DNA from: an uncultured Collinsella sp.
GTDB lineage: Bacteria; Actinomycetota; Coriobacteriia; Coriobacteriales; Coriobacteriaceae
DNA length: 6,088 bases
Direction: 5' to 3'
Assembly (NCBI GenBank): GCA_934654515.1
Contig: CAKUGA010000061.1
Coordinates: 1-6,088, forward strand
Of this stretch, positions 1 to 6,088 are shown in pieces. Below the pieces are notes generated by a model. It did not search any database, was not told the DNA's origin, and saw only the letters and a list, made by a program, of their open reading frames with translations. A program made the translations under genes and the position numbers. The stretch's first letter is position 1, and every line of letters begins with the position of its first letter.

Positions 1-1184
1 ACGATCACGTCGCAGCCGGCCTTGAAGGCCTCCAGGTCGTGGGTCACCTCGGAGCCGAAGAACTCCGGCGCGTCCAGCGTGGGCTCGTAGACCACCACGG
101 GCACGCCCTTGGCCTTCACGCGTTTCATGACGCCCTGGATGGAGCTCGCGCGGAAGTTGTCGGAGTTGGACTTCATCGTCAGGCGGTAGACGCCCACGAC
201 CGGCTTCTCCTTGCCCTCGTAGACGCGGTCCCACACCATCTGCAGCACCTCGTCTGCCACGAAGTCCTTGCGGGTGCGGTTGGCATCCACGATGGCCTCG
301 ATCAGGTTCTGGGGCACGTCCCTGTAGTTGGCCAGCAGCTGCTTGGTGTCCTTGGGCAGGCAGTAGCCGCCGTAGCCGAAGCTGGGGTTGTTGTAGTGGC
401 TGCCGATGCGCGGCTCCAGGCACACGCCGTCGATGACGTCGCGCGTGTTGAGGCCGCGGACCTCGCAGTAGGTGTCGAGCTCGTTGAAGTAGGCCACGCG
501 CAGCGCAAGGTAGGTGTTGGCGAACAGCTTCACGGCCTCGGCCTCGGTGGTGCCCAGCACCAGCTCCGGGATACCCTTCGAGCCGTCCGCGTTGACGCGC
601 TCGAGCTCGGCGTGGTCGGCGCCCTGCGCGAGCAGACGCGCGAAGCGCTCGGCCGCGGCGACGGCCTCGGCGTCGTCCTTCGGCGCGCCCACCACGATGC
701 GGGAGGGGTGCAGGTTGTCGTAGAGCGCCTTGCTCTCGCGCAGGAACTCGGGGCTGAAGAAGATCCTGGAATCGCCGAGCTTCTCGCGAAGTCCCGCGGT
801 GTAGCCGACGGGGATGGTAGACTTGATGACGATCCAGGCGTCGGGGTTCACCGAGCGCACGGCGGCGATGGCGGCCTCGACGGAGCTCGTGTCGAAGAAG
901 TTCCTATCGCTGTCGTAGTTGGTGGGCGTGGCGATGACGGCGTAGTCGGCGCCCGTGTAGGCCTCGGCCACGTCGACGGTGGCGTGCAGGTCGAGCTCGC
1001 GCTCCCCCGCATTTGCCTCCGCAAGGAAGCGCTCGATCTCGTCGTCCTGGATGGGCGACTGGTAGTCGTTGATCTTCTCGACCTTCTCGGGCACGATGTC
1101 CAGCGCGTGCACCTCGTTGTGCTGCGAGAGCAGGACGGCGAGGGACAGGCCGACGTAGCCGGTACCGGCGACAGCGATCTTCAT
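1..1184 (-). CDS. ugd: UDP-glucose 6-dehydrogenase, 3' end beyond window
   Basis: This cytosolic enzyme oxidises UDP-glucose to UDP-glucuronate with two NAD+. The frame is open from ATG at 1184 to the left edge, giving 394 visible residues. The N-terminal Rossmann start [14 protein letters not shown] holds the GxGYVG dinucleotide-binding motif (residues 7-12). Further on are [15 protein letters not shown], the [18 protein letters not shown] helix with conserved Lys219, and the active-site loop [14 protein letters not shown], whose Cys275 should be the catalytic thiol. [10 protein letters not shown] and [13 protein letters not shown] follow. The sequence resembles the short enterobacterial Ugd type (about 390 residues) with small insertions, so I judge that only about 25 C-terminal residues are missing. 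The start is supported by the GAAAGGA Shine-Dalgarno site 7 bases upstream. It is the last gene visible in the operon and supplies substrate for the epimerase at 2273-3313. GC is high, like the epimerase and unlike the AbiH gene just upstream. Confidence 0.96.
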   Translation of the reverse strand, partial: MKIAVAGTGYVGLSLAVLLSQHNEVHALDIVPEKVEKINDYQSPIQDDEIERFLAEANAGERELDLHATVDVAEAYTGADYAVIATPTNYDSDRNFFDTSSVEAAIAAVRSVNPDAWIVIKSTIPVGYTAGLREKLGDSRIFFSPEFLRESKALYDNLHPSRIVVGAPKDDAEAVAAAERFARLLAQGADHAELERVNADGSKGIPELVLGTTEAEAVKLFANTYLALRVAYFNELDTYCEVRGLNTRDVIDGVCLEPRIGSHYNNPSFGYGGYCLPKDTKQLLANYRDVPQNLIEAIVDANRTRKDFVADEVLQMVWDRVYEGKEKPVVGVYRLTMKSNSDNFRASSIQGVMKRVKAKGVPVVVYEPTLDAPEFFGSEVTHDLEAFKAGCDVI

Positions 1185-1186
1185 GG

Positions 1187-2254
1187 TTAATTCCTTTCGT
1201 AATTCGATTCTTCGGAAATCAAAACTCCTGGCATCTTGAAGACAGACTCAGATGGCAAAATAAAAATACGATCGAACAGAGCCTTCTTAAACTCATGGTC
1301 AGATAGCCCTGCCGACGAGAAGAGTCTTTCTTTAAGCGCCGTAATGTCTTTTCTCACGGCGGCCACGGGGCGTCCATTGCGTCTGAATCCATATGAATAA
1401 AGTACTATAAAGCGCTTAGAAGAACTGGCATTCAACCAGTTGACAACCGCTTTCCACCATCGAGCATCCGTTTCTCCCAGCGAGCACCCATAAATTAAAA
1501 TAACCTCGGCAGATTTAATAAATGAAAATGCTCGTTCGTCATCAAGGGACCCCAGCAATACCTGAGATTGCCCCTTAACCACAGTCTCAAGAACTTCATC
1601 AGAATGAGATAGGGCCTCGGAGCAAATCTGAGAAGGAGAATCAACTCCGCATATAGAATTCCCAGCAAGATCGCCATGAGCATGAACACACTCGTGCAAG
1701 TAATAGCCCGAAACGCTTTCAGACGTATAGGCGTTTGCTGAACTAGACCTTTGCAGCTCGATCATGGTATCCAGCACCTGCGTATAGTTAAGCGTCACAA
1801 AATGAAAATCGAAAGTTAATGGGGCGCTAAAGTCCCCAAGGACAGAAATGCGTTCGCGCGGAGCCAACTCATCAAGCCAACTACAAAGTGACGAAAGGCA
1901 CTCCCCAGCCGCCTGTTCAACTAAATCGTCGTCAACAAAACTTTCTTTCTCGGCAATAAACGCATTAAGATCCGATTCGATAGCGGCTTTAGCATCCACA
2001 TATTCAGAAACGGGGTCTTCAACGACCTCCATCATGTCGACAACAGACGCATACTCCCCAAGTTTCTTTTCAAAATCAGCCCAGTTTTCAGGACCATCAA
2101 TGAGGATTCGCTCAGCAATCCTACCAGTGGGAGTATCTTTGCCATGATGCACAGCAGCAAACCCCCGAACAAAAGCTTGGGTAAATGTGCCGAGACCCGC
2201 TGCTAGATCAAAACCATTCCCAACAATGACGCAGACATTTACCCTCTCGCTCAA
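1187..2254 (-). CDS. AbiH-family (phage abortive infection) protein
   Basis: A 355-residue protein that I assign to the bacteriophage abortive infection AbiH family by its motif series. An N-terminal [10 protein letters not shown] (residues 12-21) is followed by [12 protein letters not shown] (58-69), [11 protein letters not shown] (152-162) with Asn156, HAHGD (191-195) and the C-terminal YGCSLGETD (255-263). Family members act in phage defence; the biochemical activity of this one is unknown. The whole body is present with no stop or frameshift. No signal peptide or membrane helix is evident, so it should be cytosolic. The start is TTG at 2254, chosen because GGAAGGA lies 9 bases upstream and no other suitable start precedes the GNGFD motif. 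It sits 18 bases after the epimerase stop and 2 bases before the ugd start, so it is probably co-transcribed. Its base composition is much poorer in GC (25/60 at 1501-1560) than both neighbours, pointing to horizontal acquisition. Confidence 0.85.
   Translation of the reverse strand: MSERVNVCVIVGNGFDLAAGLGTFTQAFVRGFAAVHHGKDTPTGRIAERILIDGPENWADFEKKLGEYASVVDMMEVVEDPVSEYVDAKAAIESDLNAFIAEKESFVDDDLVEQAAGECLSSLCSWLDELAPRERISVLGDFSAPLTFDFHFVTLNYTQVLDTMIELQRSSSANAYTSESVSGYYLHECVHAHGDLAGNSICGVDSPSQICSEALSHSDEVLETVVKGQSQVLLGSLDDERAFSFIKSAEVILIYGCSLGETDARWWKAVVNWLNASSSKRFIVLYSYGFRRNGRPVAAVRKDITALKERLFSSAGLSDHEFKKALFDRIFILPSESVFKMPGVLISEESNYERN
1192..1198 (-). promoter_or_regulatory. ribosome binding site of ugd inside the AbiH gene
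   Basis: GAAAGGA on the minus strand lies 7 bases before the ugd ATG at 1184. It overlaps the last sense codons of the AbiH-like gene, whose TAA stop (1187-1189) ends only two bases before the ugd start. This arrangement suggests coupled translation of the two genes. Confidence 0.8.
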
Positions 2255-2263
2255 CTTCCTAAA

Positions 2264-2270
2264 TCCTTCC
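2264..2270 (-). promoter_or_regulatory. ribosome binding site of AbiH-like gene
   Basis: GGAAGGA on the minus strand, 9 bases before a TTG start at 2254. A second, closer AGGAAG (2255-2260) abuts the start and is too near to work alone. The site lies wholly in the 17-base-scale gap after the epimerase stop and decides the non-ATG start. Confidence 0.65.
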
Positions 2271-2272
2271 GT

Positions 2273-3313
2273 CTAGCAACCGTAATACTCGCGATACCAC
2301 TTGGCGAAGGCCCTCAGGCCGTCCTCGAGCGGGGTCGCGGGCTTGTAGCCCAGGTCGCGCTGGAGCGCAGTGGTGTCGGCATAGGTGACGGGCACGTCGC
2401 CGGGCTGCATCGGCACGAGCTGCTTGTGCGCCTCGAAGTCGTAGCCGGCCGGGAGCACGCCCTCCTCCACCAGCACGCGCTGCAGCGTGCCGACGAAGTC
2501 GAGCAGGTTCTCGGGGTGCGAGTTGCCGATGTTGTAGACGCGGTGGGCGGCGAGGGGCAGCCCGTCCTCGCCCATCTTCACCTCGGGGGCGGCGTCCATG
2601 ACGCGCCTCACGCCCTCGACGATGTCGTCGACGTAGGTGAAGTCGCGGCGGCAGTCGCCCATGTTGAAGATCTTGATGGTGTCGCCGCGGCGCAGCTTCT
2701 CGGTGAAGCCGAAGTAGGCCATGTCGGGCCTGCCCATGGGGCCGTACACCGTGAAGAAGCGCAGGCCGGTCGCCGGGATGGAGTAGAGCTTGGAGTAGGC
2801 CGCGGCCATGAGCTCGTTCGACTTCTTGGTGGCGGCGTAGAGCGACACCGGCGAGTCCACGCGGTCCTCCTCGGAGAACGGCACCTTCTTGTTGCCACCG
2901 TAGACCGAGCTGGAGCTGGCGTAGACGAGGTGCTTGACCGGGTGGTGGCGGCAGGCCTCAAGGATGTTGAAGAAGCCGACGAGGTTGCTCTCGAGGTAGG
3001 CGCGCGGGTTCTCGATGGAGTAGCGCACGCCCGCCTGGGCGGCGAGGTTCACCACGACGTCGAAGCGGTTCTCCGCGAACAGGCGCTCGATGAGGGCGGC
3101 GTCGCACAGGTCGCCGCGCACGAAAGTGAAGCGCCCCTTGATATCGGCCTCGGCCAGCATACGCAGGCGCGCCTCCTTGATGCCGGGGTCGTAGTAGCTG
3201 TTGAGGTTGTCGAGGCCGACGATGGCGTCATCGGTCTCCTCGAGCAGCTTCTTGACGAGGAACGCGCCGATGAAGCCGGCGGCTCCGGTGACGAGCACTT
3301 TTCTATTTGCCAT
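2273..3313 (-). CDS. UDP-glucuronate 4-epimerase (CapI/LspL-like)
   Basis: An extended SDR of 346 residues that should interconvert UDP-glucuronate and UDP-galacturonate using tightly bound NAD+. The Rossmann motif GAAGFIG (residues 10-16) is followed by the acidic GLDN turn (Asp35), the NAD-contacting NLAAQAGVRYS (89-99), SSSSVYGG (133-140), the catalytic Tyr159 and Lys163 of YAATK, and GPMGRPDMAYFGF with RDFTYVDDIVEGV downstream. NLNSYYDP after the first beta strands and the RPDMA block are typical of UDP-glucuronate epimerases and argue against GalE. Length matches the family (about 330-350). The ATG at 3313 has AGGAGA 7 bases upstream. It lies 28 bases after the acetyltransferase stop, and with ugd two genes further on it forms the path UDP-glucose to UDP-glucuronate to UDP-galacturonate. 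GC is high (43/60 at 2401-2460). A related nucleotide-sugar epimerase specificity, such as the N-acetylated form, cannot be fully excluded. Confidence 0.9.
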   Translation of the reverse strand: MANRKVLVTGAAGFIGAFLVKKLLEETDDAIVGLDNLNSYYDPGIKEARLRMLAEADIKGRFTFVRGDLCDAALIERLFAENRFDVVVNLAAQAGVRYSIENPRAYLESNLVGFFNILEACRHHPVKHLVYASSSSVYGGNKKVPFSEEDRVDSPVSLYAATKKSNELMAAAYSKLYSIPATGLRFFTVYGPMGRPDMAYFGFTEKLRRGDTIKIFNMGDCRRDFTYVDDIVEGVRRVMDAAPEVKMGEDGLPLAAHRVYNIGNSHPENLLDFVGTLQRVLVEEGVLPAGYDFEAHKQLVPMQPGDVPVTYADTTALQRDLGYKPATPLEDGLRAFAKWYREYYGC

Positions 3314-3320
3314 ATATCAA

Positions 3321-3326
3321 TCTCCT
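3321..3326 (-). promoter_or_regulatory. ribosome binding site of UDP-glucuronate epimerase gene
   Basis: AGGAGA on the minus strand, 7 bases before the ATG at 3313. It lies in the 28-base gap behind the acetyltransferase stop and shows that the start at 3313 is the right one. Confidence 0.75.
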
Positions 3327-3341
3327 AAATTCTGAAAGCGC

Positions 3342-3875
3342 CTAAAGATCAACTTTCCGGTTGATATATCCTTCGGTCGCATTCTCACGAGGAATAACGC
3401 GGCATGGATTGCCCAAGACGATGGAATGGCTGGGGACATCACAGTTCACATACGCCCCTGGAGCGATGAGGACATCGTCGCCGACCATAATGGCCCCGAC
3501 AATGGTGGCGTTTACGCCGACCCAGACACAATCCCCCAAAACGGGCGCGCCTTTCCTCTTGCCACGATTCTCCTGACCAATGGTCACACCCTTGTGCAGG
3601 TTACAGTTCGCACCGATGACGGCGGCCTCGTTCACCGTGATGTTAAAGGCGTGCCCAAGGTAAAGCCCTGGTCCAATCTGAGTGGTGCTGGGAATTTCCA
3701 AACCATACCTTTCACGCATTCGCCGAATCATTAGTCTCCAAATCGGATTATTGGACCTCTGCGCTCTGCGCAATAGCCAAATAAATCTCATAGCGTGCTC
3801 TGACCAAAAGGTGGAACCAGATGGGTATCTGCACAAATCGCGACAGCCCCCCCCCGAGCATTTTTCAGCCGCCAA
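3342..3875 (-). CDS. LbH acetyltransferase, serine acetyltransferase-like, polysaccharide O-acetyltransferase
   Basis: A 177-residue acyltransferase of the left-handed beta-helix (hexapeptide repeat) type. After a helical N-terminal part (residues 12-60) come the repeats: IGPGLYLGHAFNITVNEAAVIG (68-88 region) with His75 in the position of the CysE-type catalytic His, NLHKGVTIG (92-100), the RGKRKGAPVLGD loop, then VWVGVNATIVG, VGDDVLIAPGAYV and VLGNPCRVI, closing with ENATEGYIN. The RGKRKG loop and ENATEGYIN tail recall acetyltransferases of capsule loci, not true cysteine-synthesis CysE, so it probably acetylates a glycan or precursor sugar from acetyl-CoA. The TTG start at 3875 has a strong GGGGAGGGG site 6 bases upstream and an in-frame stop shortly before it. 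A run of nine G (3847-3855) lies at codons 7-10. A shorter form starting at Met29 is possible. Composition is intermediate (30/60 at 3721-3780, 36/60 at 3541-3600). Confidence 0.88.
   Translation of the reverse strand: MAAEKCSGGGCRDLCRYPSGSTFWSEHAMRFIWLLRRAQRSNNPIWRLMIRRMRERYGLEIPSTTQIGPGLYLGHAFNITVNEAAVIGANCNLHKGVTIGQENRGKRKGAPVLGDCVWVGVNATIVGAIMVGDDVLIAPGAYVNCDVPSHSIVLGNPCRVIPRENATEGYINRKVDL
3847..3855 (-). repeat. homopolymeric G9 tract near 5' end of acetyltransferase
   Basis: Nine uninterrupted G on the coding strand (nine C on the plus strand), spanning codons 7-10 of the acetyltransferase. At length nine the TTG-started frame is intact. My manual translation shows that gain or loss of one G sends that frame to an early stop. 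It is the longest homopolymer I noticed in the window and is a possible slippage site, but it could also be a sequencing or assembly artefact. Confidence 0.7.
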
Positions 3876-3881
3876 TATTAA

Positions 3882-3890
3882 CCCCTCCCC
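3882..3890 (-). promoter_or_regulatory. ribosome binding site of acetyltransferase gene
   Basis: GGGGAGGGG on the minus strand, 6 bases before TTG at 3875. The next ATG (3859-3861) is out of frame and about 20 bases away, so this site selects the TTG start. Confidence 0.7.
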
Positions 3891-3895
3891 AACGA

Positions 3896-3925
3896 TTTAC
3901 AGATCTTCAAAAAGGAAAATGTCCA
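3896..3925 (-). promoter_or_regulatory. weak sigma-70-like promoter candidate
   Basis: On the minus strand TGGACA (3925-3920, five of six matches to TTGACA) is followed after 18 bases by TGTAAA (3901-3896, four of six to TATAAT). A transcript from here would start only a few bases before the acetyltransferase ribosome binding site. The match is modest and such matches occur by chance in AT-richer DNA, so this is a suggestion only. Confidence 0.22.
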
Positions 3926-4101
3926 ATTATGCGAAAAGAAATAGTTCTTCAGATGACAACGAGACAGCTCTAAGCGCACTAAAGTCGTTTAGCTATTGCA
4001 ATTTGCACCCACATAATGCCTTTTCGCCACGGTACTGATTAGTCCGGATACCCCAACAGCCCCCGATGGGCTTAGGCAGACTCCGATTCGATGTTATGAA
4101 A

Positions 4102-4902
4102 TTAGCATCTTGCGCCCCAAACAGCCGGGGAATCATACGACCTATCAGGAAAGGCGCCATAGTCTAATTTAATATCCAAACCGTTTTCTAGAATGAAACG
4201 CTCAACGCGATCGGCAAGCTTTTCTGGATGTCCAGACGAGATGTTATATATACCGCCACCCTTAGCCCCGGTAACCACATCAGCGACAAGGGAGCAGAAG
4301 TCACCGTAATCCAAAAAGTCATATTGGCATTGCCCCGTGGTGAAGGGGAATGTTTTTTTGCCTTCTGCAGATGCCTTACAAATTTTAGAGAAAATAGAGG
4401 CTCCATAGGGATTGTTGTCGACGATGTAATAGCCACGAAGCCACTGAAGCTCGATATCCGCGTCAGCACAAGTCAACATAGCGGCCTGCCTCAATGCATT
4501 CTTCGCTATACCGTACATACTCTGCGGATTGCATGGGGTGCCGGCCCGGATGCCGCCCTCATGGTATCCAATTTCGTGCATGCTCCCCATAATCGCCAAT
4601 CTCCTAAGGGGAGAGATAGATAACTTACGAACAAACTCAACATGCAGAGGAAGATCTTCCATATGCGCTGCCGAATTGTGTTTAAAGCCGTCGCGCCATG
4701 CAAGATGAACTATGCAGTCGGGATTCCCAATTTCAACATATGGATCAACCATATCGAACAGGCTCGCCTGAATGCGCGTAACACAATCCGGAATTCGGTC
4801 AACCGCCCGATCAACCGCCACGACATCGTTGCCGCGTCTCGCCAGCTCTTCCACAACCCCAATACCGAGAAAGCCATTAGCTCCCGTAACCGCTATCTTC
4901 AT
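4102..4902 (-). CDS. NAD(P)-dependent SDR, probable dTDP-4-keto-6-deoxy-hexulose reductase
   Basis: A 266-residue extended SDR. The N-terminus MKIAVTGANGFLG carries GxxGxxG (residues 7-13), Asp31 ends the second strand, GSMHEIGYHEG (106-116) includes the Ser near the active site, and Tyr130 with Lys134 of YGIAK form the catalytic pair. YDFLDYGDFCSLVADVV and IYNISSGHPEK follow as in sugar-nucleotide SDRs. Directly after rfbB and rfbC, it occupies the place of RmlD, so I infer that it reduces the 4-keto product of RmlC to dTDP-L-rhamnose or a C4 epimer. It does not look like classic RmlD, so the product sugar is open. I chose the ATG at 4902 because GGAGGA lies just upstream; an upstream ATG at 4941 would add 13 poorly conserved residues and no better site. 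The end, SPAVWGARC, seems abrupt for this type and may be shortened. GC is low (24/60 at 4381-4440). Confidence 0.8.
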   Translation of the reverse strand: MKIAVTGANGFLGIGVVEELARRGNDVVAVDRAVDRIPDCVTRIQASLFDMVDPYVEIGNPDCIVHLAWRDGFKHNSAAHMEDLPLHVEFVRKLSISPLRRLAIMGSMHEIGYHEGGIRAGTPCNPQSMYGIAKNALRQAAMLTCADADIELQWLRGYYIVDNNPYGASIFSKICKASAEGKKTFPFTTGQCQYDFLDYGDFCSLVADVVTGAKGGGIYNISSGHPEKLADRVERFILENGLDIKLDYGAFPDRSYDSPAVWGARC

Positions 4903-4906
4903 CGAA

Positions 4907-4912
4907 TCCTCC
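4907..4912 (-). promoter_or_regulatory. ribosome binding site that decides the reductase start
   Basis: GGAGGA on the minus strand, 4 bases before ATG at 4902 (5 bases counted from GGAGG). The alternative ATG at 4941 would place this site inside the reading frame, so the shorter protein beginning MKIAVTGANG is preferred. Confidence 0.75.
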
Positions 4913-4980
4913 GAACAGGAAACTTCACTACTCATTCCCATAGAAAACTAAGTCTTTCAACAAATAACAACCGGCGAATG

Positions 4981-5580
4981 CTATTTGGAGTTCTGCAGCG
5001 CAGAAAGAGGGGGGTGGCGTCTATCTTTATCAGATAAAACCAGCTGAGATTCATCGAAGTGGCCGTCTCCATCAAGCGCAGGCCACTCTATTCCGATTTC
5101 GGGATCGTTCCACATGAGCCCGCCCTCGTCGCCGGGATGATAGACATCATCGCATTTGTAACAAAACTCAGCCGAATCACTTAAAACGAGAAAGCCGTGT
5201 GCAAAGCCACGCGGAATGAAGAACTGTCTCTTATTCTCTGCAGAGAGGACCACGCCTTCCCATTTACCGTATGTCGCGCTATCTTTGCGCAGGTCAACAG
5301 CAACATCGAATACCTTGCCAGAAACGACACGGACCAGTTTCGATTGCGGATGATCTGTCTGAAAATGCAAGCCGCGCAACACCCCCCTTACGCTTGAAGA
5401 TTGATTATCCTGAACGAAAACACAGCCTATCCCTCCAGCTACGAAGTCGGACTGTTTATAGGTCTCCATAAAGTAGCCTCGAGAATCGCCGTAGGTCTTG
5501 ACTTCAACGATCTTCACGCCCTCGATGGAGGTGTCCGTGAAGGTGAAATTTCCCGAAGTGATTGTGTCACCCTGTGCCAT
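4981..5580 (-). CDS. rfbC: dTDP-4-dehydrorhamnose 3,5-epimerase (RmlC)
   Basis: A cupin-fold epimerase of 199 residues that inverts C3 and C5 of dTDP-4-keto-6-deoxy-D-glucose, the third step of dTDP-L-rhamnose synthesis. Visible signatures are GDSRGYFMETY (31-41), VQDNQSSSVRGVLRGLHFQ (56-74) with the catalytic His72, QSKLVRVVSGKVFDVAVDLR (79-98), FFIPRGFAHGFLVLSD (120-135), the Tyr141 of CYKC and WNDPEIGIEWP (157-167). Length is normal (about 180-200). The start is ATG at 5580, with AGGA 8 bases upstream; an ATG three codons earlier (5589) has its purine stretch abutting the codon and is less likely. It begins 20 bases after the rfbB stop and is followed by a 78-base gap before the reductase. 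Its GC content (26/60 at 5401-5460) is far below that of rfbB (45/60), so a composition boundary falls between two genes of one pathway. Confidence 0.96.
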   Translation of the reverse strand: MAQGDTITSGNFTFTDTSIEGVKIVEVKTYGDSRGYFMETYKQSDFVAGGIGCVFVQDNQSSSVRGVLRGLHFQTDHPQSKLVRVVSGKVFDVAVDLRKDSATYGKWEGVVLSAENKRQFFIPRGFAHGFLVLSDSAEFCYKCDDVYHPGDEGGLMWNDPEIGIEWPALDGDGHFDESQLVLSDKDRRHPPLSALQNSK

Positions 5581-5588
5581 TATTTCCA

Positions 5589-5592
5589 TCCT
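5589..5592 (-). promoter_or_regulatory. ribosome binding site of rfbC
   Basis: AGGA on the minus strand, 8 bases before the ATG at 5580, in the 20-base gap after the rfbB stop. It favours the start MAQGD over the in-frame ATG at 5589. Confidence 0.55.
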
Positions 5593-5600
5593 AACTGTTT

Positions 5601-6088
<488 letters not shown>

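Larger units (their letters stand above)
3876..4101. other. 226-base intergenic spacer between reductase and acetyltransferase
   Basis: The largest gap in an otherwise tight operon. It is richer in A and T than the core genes. It contains the acetyltransferase ribosome binding site, a weak promoter candidate, a small hairpin CTAAA-CGAC-TTTAG, an inverted repeat TGCAA-A-TTGCA and a five-pair AGCCC/GGGCT hairpin at 4058-4072. None is followed by a T run, so I see no terminator. One frame stays open from the end of the reductase gene to a stop at 3993-3995, but it has no start site of its own. The spacer may be a junction between two exchanged gene modules. Confidence 0.6.

Noticed and set aside
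39..1190. Long plus-strand open frame of 383 codons opposite ugd
   Set aside because: It is antisense to a gene with all Ugd motifs. Its translation is rich in V, A, H, G and D, as expected from the complement of GC-rich codons, and shows no recognisable domain.
2426..3328. Plus-strand open frame of 300 codons opposite the epimerase
   Set aside because: Same situation: a mirror frame of a GC-rich gene with a low-complexity V/G/A/H composition and no domain features.
3682..4038. Plus-strand open frame of 118 codons across the acetyltransferase start and spacer
   Set aside because: It overlaps the acetyltransferase in antisense, has no clear ribosome binding site and its product shows no recognisable motif.
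4058..4072. AGCCC/GGGCT hairpin as a terminator after the reductase
   Set aside because: Only five pairs, and no T run follows on either strand.
4903..4941. Longer start for the reductase at ATG 4941 (MGMSSEVSC)
   Set aside because: The added residues do not fit an SDR N-terminus and a good GGAGGA site stands directly before the ATG at 4902.
5581..5589. Start of rfbC at ATG 5589 (MEIM)
   Set aside because: The purine-rich stretch directly abuts this ATG, leaving no spacer, while it is 8 bases from the ATG at 5580.

Overview
The window carries six complete or nearly complete protein-coding genes and one further gene fragment. All are on the minus strand, so they read from right to left: rfbB (partial), rfbC, a short-chain reductase, an O-acetyltransferase, a UDP-glucuronate 4-epimerase, an AbiH-family protein and ugd (partial). 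This is part of a cell-surface polysaccharide locus (capsule, exopolysaccharide or cell-wall glycan) concerned with making nucleotide sugars. The core genes rfbB, the epimerase and ugd are very GC-rich (hand counts of 75%, 72% and 67% in sample 60-base lines). Together with the protein sequences this suggests a high-GC Gram-positive gut or oral actinobacterium, perhaps a Coriobacteriia (Collinsella/Olsenella-like) or a relative. The taxonomic call is an inference only.

Region by region, in transcription order. 6088-4102 is a dTDP-sugar module: the C-terminal third of dTDP-glucose 4,6-dehydratase (RmlB), then RmlC (3,5-epimerase), then an SDR reductase that occupies the position where RmlD would be expected. 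4101-3876 is a 226-base AT-richer spacer with no convincing gene and only a weak promoter candidate. 3875-3342 is a left-handed beta-helix acetyltransferase that starts at TTG and has a run of nine G near its 5' end. 3313-2273 is a UDP-glucuronate 4-epimerase. 2254-1187 is an AbiH-like protein of low GC wedged into the operon. 1184 to the left edge is UDP-glucose 6-dehydrogenase.

How the genes work together: RmlB and RmlC make dTDP-4-keto-6-deoxy-L-lyxo-hexulose, and the SDR probably reduces it to dTDP-L-rhamnose or a C4 epimer such as dTDP-6-deoxy-L-talose. Ugd oxidises UDP-glucose to UDP-glucuronate, and the epimerase converts that to UDP-galacturonate. The acetyltransferase probably decorates a sugar of the glycan. 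No glycosyltransferase, polymerase or flippase lies in the window. The AbiH-like gene does not fit the pathway. AbiH is a phage abortive-infection family, so this looks like a defence-type cargo gene placed, with tight spacing and the ugd ribosome binding site inside its 3' end, between two housekeeping-like sugar genes.

The most notable points are the AbiH insertion, its SIR2-like motif order, the G9 tract in the acetyltransferase, and the sharp GC mosaic. I found no RNA genes, CRISPR arrays, insertion sequences or clear terminators.
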